Assembly (NCBI GenBank): GCA_007127495.1 | Contig: SKZG01000526.1 | Span: 1 to 5,699, forward strand | Length of the DNA: 5,699 nucleotides | DNA from: Planctomycetales bacterium | Lineage (GTDB): Bacteria; Planctomycetota; Planctomycetia; Pirellulales; Thermoguttaceae | Reading direction: 5' to 3' | Part shown: positions 1 through 5,532 of the stretch, in pieces | Layout of the letters: every line of letters starts with the position of its first letter | Numbering within the stretch: position 1 is the first letter of the stretch | Translations under genes and position numbers: made by a program | Notes under the pieces: generated by a model | Told to the model about the DNA's origin: nothing | What the model saw: only the letters and a program-made list of their open reading frames with translations | Databases searched by the model: none

Positions 1-317
1 AGTTGGTTCTCCGCGCCGGCATGGAGTGCTAATGGTTCCGGGTCGAAATACCCCGTACACAATTCGCAGTAGCCGCACATCCCGTAGCTGTGAACGCATT
101 TGACGGCCGATTCGTCGAGCACGCAATACGTGGCACAGTTGCCGCAGGCAACGCACGCATGGGGATCGATCTGCCAAACGAGTTCGTTGCCACGCCCATG
201 CACCGCGGCCAGCGCCACGGCACCGCCGCCAAGCCCCACGACGCCGGCCCCCCGAACGATACCGCCAATGAACGTGCGGCGGCTTAACCTACTCTTTATT
301 GCGGGCATGTCATTCAT
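1..317 (-). CDS. Tat-exported ferredoxin-like 4Fe-4S protein (3' end outside window)
   Basis: Reading the minus strand from the ATG at 317-315 gives 105 codons with no stop before the window edge, so the C-terminus is missing. The N-terminus has a twin-arginine leader (S-R-R-T-F-I, arginines 13-14) followed by a Gly/Ala-rich hydrophobic stretch (about residues 17-39), which predicts Tat export of a folded cofactor protein. After W-Q-I-D-P come cysteines 55, 58, 61 and 65 in the spacing CxxCxxCxxxC, the usual ligand set of one 4Fe-4S cluster. Cysteines 74, 81, 84 and 87 follow (CGYCELC), so a second cluster is possible. The start overlaps the upstream gene by 8 nt. An in-frame ATG at 308 would instead start just after the upstream stop, and the GAAGAAAG upstream fits either. 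The likely role is periplasmic electron transfer. The partner and exact family are not identified. Confidence 0.8.
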   Translation of the reverse strand, partial: MNDMPAIKSRLSRRTFIGGIVRGAGVVGLGGGAVALAAVHGRGNELVWQIDPHACVACGNCATYCVLDESAVKCVHSYGMCGYCELCTGYFDPEPLALHAGAENQ

Positions 318-543
318 GGTTCACACTTTCTTCGGACTCCGCCGTGGGACGGTTCGGCAAAGTGCAATGGTCGAGAATCGGGCAGCCGGAACAGGCTTGG
401 GCGCGCGGGCAGTTGCCTGTCCGGATGCGGGCATTTTGGGCAAGCAACAAAGCCGCCCCGCCGCCGAGGGCTCCCAGCGCCGCGGTACGGGCCGTCGTGC
501 GCAGCCAATCGCGGCGGGTCGTGGTCTTCGTCTTGGGCGACAT
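310..543 (-). CDS. Small Tat-leader protein with four conserved-looking cysteines
   Basis: This complete 77-residue ORF starts with ATG at 543-541 and ends with TGA at 312-310. The leader has a twin-arginine motif (T-R-R-D-W-L, arginines 10-11) and a hydrophobic Ala/Gly/Leu run (about residues 18-35), so Tat export or N-terminal membrane anchoring is expected. The short mature part has cysteines 45, 51, 54 and 60 in the pattern C-x5-C-x2-C-x5-C, followed by an acidic tail. Four cysteines in such a small exported protein suggest a metal or Fe-S site, though disulfides are possible. It starts 2 nt after the NHL propeller gene stop and overlaps the following 4Fe-4S gene by 8 nt, so translational coupling is likely. 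No named family is recognised; the function is inferred only from the leader, the cysteines and the neighbours. Confidence 0.75.
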   Translation of the reverse strand: MSPKTKTTTRRDWLRTTARTAALGALGGGAALLLAQNARIRTGNCPRAQACSGCPILDHCTLPNRPTAESEESVNHE

Positions 544-545
544 GG

Positions 546-1595
546 CTACTGAATCTCCTCGAAAATGCGAACTGCTCCCGACGCCGGATCGAGCACCAGC
601 ACCCGAGCCCGGCTATCGACGGCCACCATCGGAGCCCGCAGTCGGTAATCGGTGCGGGTTTCCACCATGGCCCCCGGGGTCGGCGCCAGTTCTGCCGGTC
701 CTGCCACCACACTTTGGAGTTCGCCCTGCTCCGTGTAAACTTTCACGCGCAGAATCCCCTTCTCGGCGGTCACCATTCGGCCGTCGGGCAGCAAAGCGAT
801 GCTGGCCGGGTTACAGCACCCGCAGAAGCCGTCGATCGCAACCCCCGCCCGTCCCCAAATGAGCGGCAGCTCCAGCCGGCCCTCCTGGGTATAGTACTCG
901 ATACGATGGCGGCCGGGATTCACCACCCGAAGCAACCCGTCGGGGCCCAGGGTCAAATCGAAGTAGGGACTGGGAATGACAAATCCGGGGATTTCCCGTT
1001 CCTCGTCCCGCCGACCGATTTCGTTAAGGACCTTTCCGTCCAGGTCGCACTGCAATACGATTCGGCGCCCGGCGTCGGCCACAAACACTGTATCTGCCGC
1101 CAGCGCGATGCCGGTCAATGCCGCTCCGGTATCGAAGTGGGGCCAGGCCGTCTCTCGTGTGCCATCGGTCCGATAGACCTCGACGTGCGTCCTGAAGACG
1201 ACGTACAACCGCCCAGGCCGGGCGTGGTCCTGTGCGGCGATGGCGAGGCGCCGCGGCTCGGCGTCCAGGTCGATCCGGCCAAGCGGCTCGCCCTCTGCAT
1301 TGAACGAAACCACGGCCCGATCGCCGGCCACAAACATTTCGTCGTCGGCGCCCAATGCCAAGGCCCTCGGCTGAGCCAATCCGGCAGGAATGGCCTGAAC
1401 CTCCCGCCATCGCAGCAACTCGGGGGCAACGGCCGTGTATTCATCGACGCGGTAGGTGAAGGTGTCGGGCAGTCCGCTTCCCAGCTCGCCGTGAGGCCGA
1501 AGGGCCCACACGGCCACAGCCGCCACGGTAATCGCCGCGATCAATACGACGCCGATCAAAATGGCCGATGTTGGAGGAAGTGCGGTCTTGCTCAT
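546..1595 (-). CDS. Membrane-anchored NHL-repeat beta-propeller protein
   Basis: The 349-residue protein has one N-terminal hydrophobic segment (about residues 10-31), with no lipobox or clear cleavage site, so it is probably anchored in the cytoplasmic membrane with the propeller outside. From residue 65 it shows NHL-like blades, for example P-R-A-L-A-L-G-A-D-D-E-M-F-V-A near 76-90, G-I-A-L-A-A-D-T-V-F-V-A-D near 162-174, and D-L-T-L-G-P-D-G-L-L-R-V near 213-224. A striking cluster, Cys258-Gly-Cys260-Cys261-Asn, leads into a blade (S-I-A-L-L-P-D-G-R-M-V-T-A-E-K-G, 265-280). NHL propellers are usually protein- or ligand-binding scaffolds, and no catalytic residues are evident. The cysteine cluster could bind a metal or thiol partner, which is inference. 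The gene starts 38 nt after the PQQ-like propeller gene; no strong Shine-Dalgarno site is visible. It ends 2 nt before the small Tat-leader gene. Confidence 0.85.
   Translation of the reverse strand: MSKTALPPTSAILIGVVLIAAITVAAVAVWALRPHGELGSGLPDTFTYRVDEYTAVAPELLRWREVQAIPAGLAQPRALALGADDEMFVAGDRAVVSFNAEGEPLGRIDLDAEPRRLAIAAQDHARPGRLYVVFRTHVEVYRTDGTRETAWPHFDTGAALTGIALAADTVFVADAGRRIVLQCDLDGKVLNEIGRRDEEREIPGFVIPSPYFDLTLGPDGLLRVVNPGRHRIEYYTQEGRLELPLIWGRAGVAIDGFCGCCNPASIALLPDGRMVTAEKGILRVKVYTEQGELQSVVAGPAELAPTPGAMVETRTDYRLRAPMVAVDSRARVLVLDPASGAVRIFEEIQ
555..560 (-). promoter_or_regulatory. Shine-Dalgarno site for the small Tat protein, inside the upstream gene
   Basis: On the minus strand GAGGAG lies 11 nt before the ATG at 543. 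It falls within the last codons of the NHL propeller gene. This supports the 543 start and tight co-translation of the two genes. The spacer is slightly long. Confidence 0.5.
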
Positions 1596-1633
1596 GGAAA
1601 CACTTTTAACTCAAACTATAATTGCCGTGCCGT

Positions 1634-3052
1634 TCACGGCCCTTTCGTGACCGTGGCGCCCTCCCTGACGTCGAGGCATACCATGGTCGTCATATCGCGC
1701 AGGATGAGCCGGCCGGCGGCCAGGGCCATCGGACCCCACGACTCGTGACCGTCCAGCACCTGCGCCTCGGCCAATTGCCGATATTCCGCCGGAGTGGCTT
1801 CCGCCAAAGTCAGTTTGCCGTGGTCGTCGAGAATGAAGAATAGGCCGTCGGCCAACAGGTAAGGCCCCAGCCCAAATTGATTTGCGGAACCGCTCGCCCA
1901 CACTTCATTTCCTTCCAGGTCCAGGCAAACGAATTGCTTATCGTCCTCGCGAACTCCGTAGAGGAAGCCCTCGTGGAAGATGGGGGTATGGTGTGTGGAA
2001 CCGAACTGTCGGGGGCCCAGTCGGAAGAGGGTCCTGGCCACGATCTGACCGGCGTCTTCCTCCAGTTGCATCATCACGGCGCCGGCATTGTAGCCGCCGG
2101 AGAAGAAGATGCGCCCCCCGGGCAGCGCCACGGGGGAGGGGCAGGTGGCGATACTGATTCGCCAGTCGGTCGAGTCCCATAAATAGTCGCCGTTCTCGGC
2201 GTCGATTCCGGCCACGCCCCCTTTCCCGCAATAGATATACATACGACGCCCGGCAAACTCGATGGGTACAATCGACGTGTGGGTAATGACCCAACCACGT
2301 GGATTCGGGCTTTCCCAAATCACTTCGCCCGTCACGCCGTCGAGGGCCACTAGCAGGGCATCGCCGCCAACGGCCATGATCACACGATCGCCGTCAATCA
2401 CCGGGCACTGACCATTGTACCACAGGGGGACCGTTGCGCCGAATTCTTCAACAGTGTCGATGAGCCAATGCTCTTCGCCCGTCTCCGGATGCACGCTCAG
2501 GGCGTGGCATTTCGGGCCGAGGCTTACCACGAACCGCTCGGCCACCGAGGGTACGGTCCGCGACATGCCGTGGTTGCGTTTGACGGCCACCGGATAGCGA
2601 AACCGCCAGATTTCGGCGCCGTCGGCCAGCGACAGACGGCGCAGCGCGTCAGCCTGCTCGTCGCGCAGGTAATCGAGCACGTACACGGCGCCGTTGCGAA
2701 CCGCTGCGCCCGCATAGCCCTCGCCGAGTTCCAGCGTCCAAAGGCGCGGCGGGCCTTCGGCCGGCCAGGTTCGGGCAAGCGGCGGCGCATCGTGCGCGAT
2801 ACCGTCGAGCCGCTCGCCCCGGAACCAGGGCCAGGCGCCGGGGATATCTGCCGGACGGCCATCGAACCGCTCCAACGTGCCCTCCAACGGCAGGCCGGGC
2901 CGTGCGGCCGACGTATCCGACAACCGATCCATCGCCGGCACACGCAACTCGGAACGACGGCTTGGCTCAACCCGCGCCCAAACCACAAGAGCTGCAACGG
3001 CAACGAGGGCCAATGCGCCTGGCAGAATCGTCGGAAATAACGAACGCCGCAT
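1634..3052 (-). CDS. Membrane-anchored PQQ-like beta-propeller protein
   Basis: The 472-residue protein opens with a basic N-terminus and a hydrophobic anchor (about residues 8-26). A W-P-W-F-R-G-x-x-x-D-G-I stretch (74-85) resembles the W-P-x-F-R-G-x-x-x-D-G segment that often precedes PQQ-like propellers. Blades with the D-x(2-4)-G-x(2,3)-W signature recur at about 143-149 (ADGAEIW), 189-196 (ETGEEHW), 238-246 (DGVTGEVIW), 284-292 (DAENGDYLW) and 378-385 (DLEGNEVW), consistent with a six- to eight-bladed propeller. Such proteins are extracytoplasmic. The family includes quinoprotein dehydrogenases and non-enzymatic scaffolds (BamB type), and nothing visible proves PQQ binding or dehydrogenase activity. 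It starts 8 nt after the cytochrome gene stop, so co-transcription is very likely. A weak or absent Shine-Dalgarno site suggests translational coupling. It may be a substrate-oxidising or docking partner of the cytochrome; this is inferred from the neighbourhood only. Confidence 0.85.
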   Translation of the reverse strand: MRRSLFPTILPGALALVAVAALVVWARVEPSRRSELRVPAMDRLSDTSAARPGLPLEGTLERFDGRPADIPGAWPWFRGERLDGIAHDAPPLARTWPAEGPPRLWTLELGEGYAGAAVRNGAVYVLDYLRDEQADALRRLSLADGAEIWRFRYPVAVKRNHGMSRTVPSVAERFVVSLGPKCHALSVHPETGEEHWLIDTVEEFGATVPLWYNGQCPVIDGDRVIMAVGGDALLVALDGVTGEVIWESPNPRGWVITHTSIVPIEFAGRRMYIYCGKGGVAGIDAENGDYLWDSTDWRISIATCPSPVALPGGRIFFSGGYNAGAVMMQLEEDAGQIVARTLFRLGPRQFGSTHHTPIFHEGFLYGVREDDKQFVCLDLEGNEVWASGSANQFGLGPYLLADGLFFILDDHGKLTLAEATPAEYRQLAEAQVLDGHESWGPMALAAGRLILRDMTTMVCLDVREGATVTKGP

Positions 3053-3060
3053 AAATTAAC

Positions 3061-4023
3061 TTAGTTCAACTCTTCCGGATGGAAGACGGCATGGCAGTCG
3101 TCGCAACTTTGCCCCAGCTTCTCGAAGGCGGCTTGTGCGGCGTCTTCGTTCACAGCTCGGGCCGCAGCACGCAACTCGGCCGCTGCGTTACGCATTTGGA
3201 TGCTGTACTTGATCCACTCGTCGGCTCTTTCCGGCGCGATGGTATCATCTGCGTTCGGCAGGGTCCCCTGCCCAATGACGGCGATGGCCGCGGCATCGCC
3301 CGCAATGTCATCGACATTCCGCTCAAACCGACGGCGTACGCGGCGGTTGATGCTCGTGTTGATCAGCGGCACCTGCTCCATGAGTTCCTTCAGCGACGCG
3401 ACTTTCTCCCACTGCAACTCAGGCCCTTCACCGCCGTCAGCGATCGCCTGCTTGAGATCCTCGACCGCTTGCTTGGCCGCCTCGTAGTCCTCCGTCGCAG
3501 CAACAGCCTGCGCGGCCTGGAGGATGGCAGGAGCGTGCGCTTTAAGTTGATGATCCTCGTCGTGCATTCCCAGGGCCAGCGCAATGACGATCATCGTGTT
3601 TGAGTCGCGGGCCAAGCGCTGCGCGCCGTCCTGGTACTCGTCAGCGTTTGCAACGACCTCTTCCATCCGGGCCATATACTGGTCCACTTGAGCCAAGAGG
3701 TCCTGTGCCGGAGCGTAGGTGGAAACCGGCGCATCGACAGGCAGTGTGTCGAAATCGACCGGCTCTGGAGTGGCGTCGGCCATCGGCTCGGCCGGTTCGT
3801 CTTCCGGCTCGACAATGACGGGCTCGTCAGGCTCAGTGGGCTCAACGGGCTCAACGGGCTCAGTGGGCTCAACGGGCTCGTCTTCGGGATCGACGGCGTC
3901 GATTCTTGGCTCGGGCCGGGGCTCCGGCGGAGCACAGCCGGCAAGCTGCCCAAGCAAAAGCCCTCCGCAGGCAAAAATGGCCAGGTACGCGAACATGACA
4001 CTCATCCGACTCACTCGCAGCAT
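3061..4023 (-). CDS. Lipoprotein c-type cytochrome, class II (c'/c556)-like
   Basis: The 320-residue product starts at the ATG at 4023-4021, chosen because AGGAGAG lies 5 nt upstream and the lipoprotein signal then begins at once. The frame stays open to an ATG at 4107, but that start would put 28 unlikely residues before the signal. The signal peptide ends in a lipobox Leu27-Ala-Gly-Cys30, so the mature protein is lipid-anchored. Next comes a Pro/Glu-rich linker (about 31-92) made of EPV/EPT-type repeats. The remainder (104-320) is predicted helical and ends with Cys307-x-x-Cys310-His311 nine residues before the stop, preceded by F-E-K-L-G-Q-S. A haem c site at the extreme C-terminus is typical of four-helix class II cytochromes. 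The helical region looks internally duplicated, and only the second copy has the haem motif. As first gene of the block it is the likely electron carrier for the module. Confidence 0.85.
   Translation of the reverse strand: MLRVSRMSVMFAYLAIFACGGLLLGQLAGCAPPEPRPEPRIDAVDPEDEPVEPTEPVEPVEPTEPDEPVIVEPEDEPAEPMADATPEPVDFDTLPVDAPVSTYAPAQDLLAQVDQYMARMEEVVANADEYQDGAQRLARDSNTMIVIALALGMHDEDHQLKAHAPAILQAAQAVAATEDYEAAKQAVEDLKQAIADGGEGPELQWEKVASLKELMEQVPLINTSINRRVRRRFERNVDDIAGDAAAIAVIGQGTLPNADDTIAPERADEWIKYSIQMRNAAAELRAAARAVNEDAAQAAFEKLGQSCDDCHAVFHPEELN
3823..3876. repeat. Nine-bp in-frame repeats encoding the Glu-Pro linker
   Basis: Six consecutive 9-bp units read on the plus strand as ctcgtcagg, ctcagtggg, ctcaacggg, ctcaacggg, ctcagtggg, ctcaacggg. 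On the minus strand they encode Glu-Pro-Val/Thr/Asp triplets in the linker between the lipid anchor and the haem domain of the cytochrome. Because the period is three codons, slippage would change linker length without shifting frame. Confidence 0.85.
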
Positions 4024-4028
4024 TGTTT

Positions 4029-4035
4029 CTCTCCT
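4029..4035 (-). promoter_or_regulatory. Strong Shine-Dalgarno site that fixes the cytochrome start
   Basis: The minus strand reads AGGAGAG, then AAACA, then the ATG at 4023. This near-consensus ribosome-binding site at normal spacing is the main reason for placing the start at 4023 rather than at the upstream in-frame ATG at 4107. Confidence 0.8.
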
Positions 4036-4149
4036 AAAAGGCGGGAACAAAATGGAAACTTCGGGTGGCACGGCCAACACCGTCACAGCACACCCGTTCA
4101 CGTGCATACCGTCAGTTTCGCACTGGAAAAGCAGCGAGTCAAGGCCCCA

Positions 4150-4181
4150 CCCCGTTTTCAGCCCGCCCCGTTTTCAGCCCG
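4150..4181. repeat. Perfect 16-bp tandem duplication
   Basis: CCCCGTTTTCAGCCCG occurs twice head to tail (4150-4165 and 4166-4181) with no mismatch. It lies between the divergent genes, about 127 bp upstream of the cytochrome start. It could be a simple replication-slippage duplication or paired binding sites; the sequence alone does not decide. Confidence 0.85.
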
Positions 4182-4217
4182 ACTCATCCTGCCTACAATG
4201 GGCGCAATGGATCGCGG

Positions 4218-4362
4218 GTAACCGTTCACGGGGCGGCGCGGGCAGGTTTTTCCACTCCATGCGAAGGGGACAGCCCCATTTTCGCGGCGGAAAGGGTAGC
4301 TCACTGGGCGCCGACGCCCTTTGTGCCGCGAAAATTGGGACAGTCCCCCTGTGAACGGTTGC
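4218..4362. repeat. Nested imperfect inverted repeat (REP/MITE-like element)
   Basis: The outer arms AACCGTTCAC (4220-4229) and GTGAACGGTT (4351-4360) are perfectly complementary over 10 bp. The inner arms, 4266-4296 and 4317-4348, pair at about 27 of 31 positions with a one-base bulge, around a 20-nt centre (4297-4316). The right arm contains the small palindrome GGGACAGTCCC, and the left a degenerate version of it. The outer and inner stems abut on the right side, but the left side has 32 extra bases (4234-4265). There is no transposase gene, so this would be a non-autonomous element or a REP-type repeat. It ends 78 bp before purM and could affect purM expression. I recall similar GGGACAGTCCC palindromes dispersed in planctomycete genomes, which would need a search. 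Confidence 0.75.
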
Positions 4363-4440
4363 GATCGCAGGAATCCACACTTACCAGCTCGCATGTCTGC
4401 CACCGCGAATCTCCGGTCAGGCGATTAGGAAAAGCACCTT

Positions 4441-5511
4441 ATGGCGAAGGCTACGTACAAGGACGCGGGGGTCGATTTGGCCCAATATGCCGATGCAATG
4501 GCCCGGCTACCCCGCCTGATAGGCCGAACACAGTCCCCCCGCGTGAGAAAGTGGGATAACGGGTTTGCCGGCCTGTTCCACCTCGACTTCCAAAGCCCCT
4601 TGTTTGCCCGAAACTACCAAGACCCCCTCCTCGTCGCCTGCACCGACGGCGTGGGTACGAAGCTCAAGGTGGCCGCGGCAATGGGTGTACACAACACGGT
4701 GGGCATCGACTTGGTGGCGATGTGCGTGAACGATGCCTTGTGTTGCGGCGCGGAGCCGTTGTTCTTCCTCGACTACGTGGCCCTTCCGCACGACGACCCG
4801 GCCCTGCTGGAGCAATTGGTCGCCGGCATTACTGCTGGCTGTGTGGAAGCCGATTGCTCCCTGCTGGGTGGCGAAACGGCAATCCTGCCCGACCTGTACG
4901 CCCCAGGCGACTATGACCTGGCCGGCTTCTGCCTGGGTGTGGTTGAACAGAAGAACGTCATCGACGGCTCAGCCATTGTGCCCGACGACCTGCTGATTGG
5001 CCTCGCGTCCAGCGGCCTGCACTCGAACGGGTACAGTCTGGCGCGCAAGATCGTGTTCGACATTGCAGGCCTCGACGTCGGGCAACACGTCGACCTGCTC
5101 GGCCAGACCGTCGGCCAGGCACTTTTGCAGCCTACCCGCATTTACTGTCGGCCCGTGCGTCAAGTATTGACCAATTACCGCGTGAAAAGCGTGGTGCACG
5201 GCATTGCCCACATTACCGGCGGTGGGCTGCTCGAAAACCTCGCCCGCATCGTGCCGGAGGGAATCGAATTGGCCGTGCGCCGCGGCGCGTGGCCCGTCCC
5301 CCCAGTGTTCGACTGGCTCCAGCGCCTCGGCGAGGTCGAGCAGCAGGAAATGGAGCGGGTCTTCAACATGGGGGTCGGCCTGGTTTTGGTCGTCAGTCCG
5401 TTTTATGCCGAGAGCGTCCGCCAGCAGCTTGCGCGTGCCGGCATCGAAAGCTGGATCATCGGCGCCGCCCGCGCCGGAGCCAAAGGGACGGTGTGGGACG
5501 AAGGTCGGTAA
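4441..5511 (+). CDS. purM: Phosphoribosylformylglycinamidine cyclo-ligase (AIR synthetase)
   Basis: PurM is a cytoplasmic enzyme of de novo purine synthesis that converts FGAM and ATP to 5-aminoimidazole ribonucleotide, ADP and phosphate. At 356 residues the protein is complete and close to the usual length of about 345-350. Family motifs occur in order: Y-K-D-A-G-V-D (6-12), D-G-V-G-T-K (69-74), G-I-D-L-V-A-M-x-V-N-D (88-99), G-G-E-T-A (143-147), S-S-G-L-H-S-N-G-Y-S-L-A-R (190-202), H-I-T-G-G-G (257-262) and V-F-N-M-G-V-G (307-313). The residues after GGETA are I-L-P rather than the E-M-P familiar from E. coli PurM. The ATG at 4441 has AGGA at 4427-4430, a 10-nt spacer, and starts just before the YKDAGVD motif as expected. 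It stands alone on the plus strand, diverging from the minus-strand block, with GC hairpin repeats after its stop. Confidence 0.97.
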   Translation: MAKATYKDAGVDLAQYADAMARLPRLIGRTQSPRVRKWDNGFAGLFHLDFQSPLFARNYQDPLLVACTDGVGTKLKVAAAMGVHNTVGIDLVAMCVNDALCCGAEPLFFLDYVALPHDDPALLEQLVAGITAGCVEADCSLLGGETAILPDLYAPGDYDLAGFCLGVVEQKNVIDGSAIVPDDLLIGLASSGLHSNGYSLARKIVFDIAGLDVGQHVDLLGQTVGQALLQPTRIYCRPVRQVLTNYRVKSVVHGIAHITGGGLLENLARIVPEGIELAVRRGAWPVPPVFDWLQRLGEVEQQEMERVFNMGVGLVLVVSPFYAESVRQQLARAGIESWIIGAARAGAKGTVWDEGR

Positions 5512-5532
5512 GGATCGGCAAAGAAATGACTG

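Larger units (their letters stand above)
4024..4440. other. Divergent intergenic region between the cytochrome operon and purM
   Basis: This 417-bp stretch contains no convincing gene; open frames across it lack coding character. It must contain promoters for both the minus-strand block and purM, but no -35/-10 pair stands out by eye on either strand. It contains the Shine-Dalgarno site of the cytochrome gene, a 16-bp tandem duplication (4150-4181), a nested inverted repeat (4218-4362), and an AGGA at 4427-4430 that can serve as the purM ribosome-binding site. The remaining 4363-4426 shows nothing recognisable. Confidence 0.7.

Noticed and set aside
100..862. Plus-strand frames at 100-552 and 299-862
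   Set aside because: They overlap the Tat-leader genes and the end of the NHL gene on the opposite strand, and encode Pro/Arg-rich sequence with no domain, typical of GC-rich antisense frames.
1629..1640. GCCGTTCACGGC palindrome at the end of the PQQ-like gene, also similar to CGTTCAC near 4092 and 4223
   Set aside because: It is short (5-bp stem), overlaps coding sequence and has no T-run. The shared CGTTCAC is too short to mean more than chance in GC-rich DNA.
714..1748. Long plus-strand open frame (344 codons) antisense to the NHL propeller gene
   Set aside because: It is the high-GC shadow of the minus-strand gene. It has no recognisable domain or signal, whereas the opposite frame has clear NHL blades and a membrane anchor.
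4024..4107. 28-residue N-terminal extension of the cytochrome from an upstream ATG
   Set aside because: A strong Shine-Dalgarno site sits at 4029-4035 for the downstream ATG, and the lipoprotein signal must lie at the N-terminus.
3719..4354. Plus-strand frame encoding a Ser/Gly/Thr-rich protein
   Set aside because: The low-complexity composition is simply the antisense of the 9-bp Glu-Pro repeats, and the frame runs through the intergenic inverted repeat.
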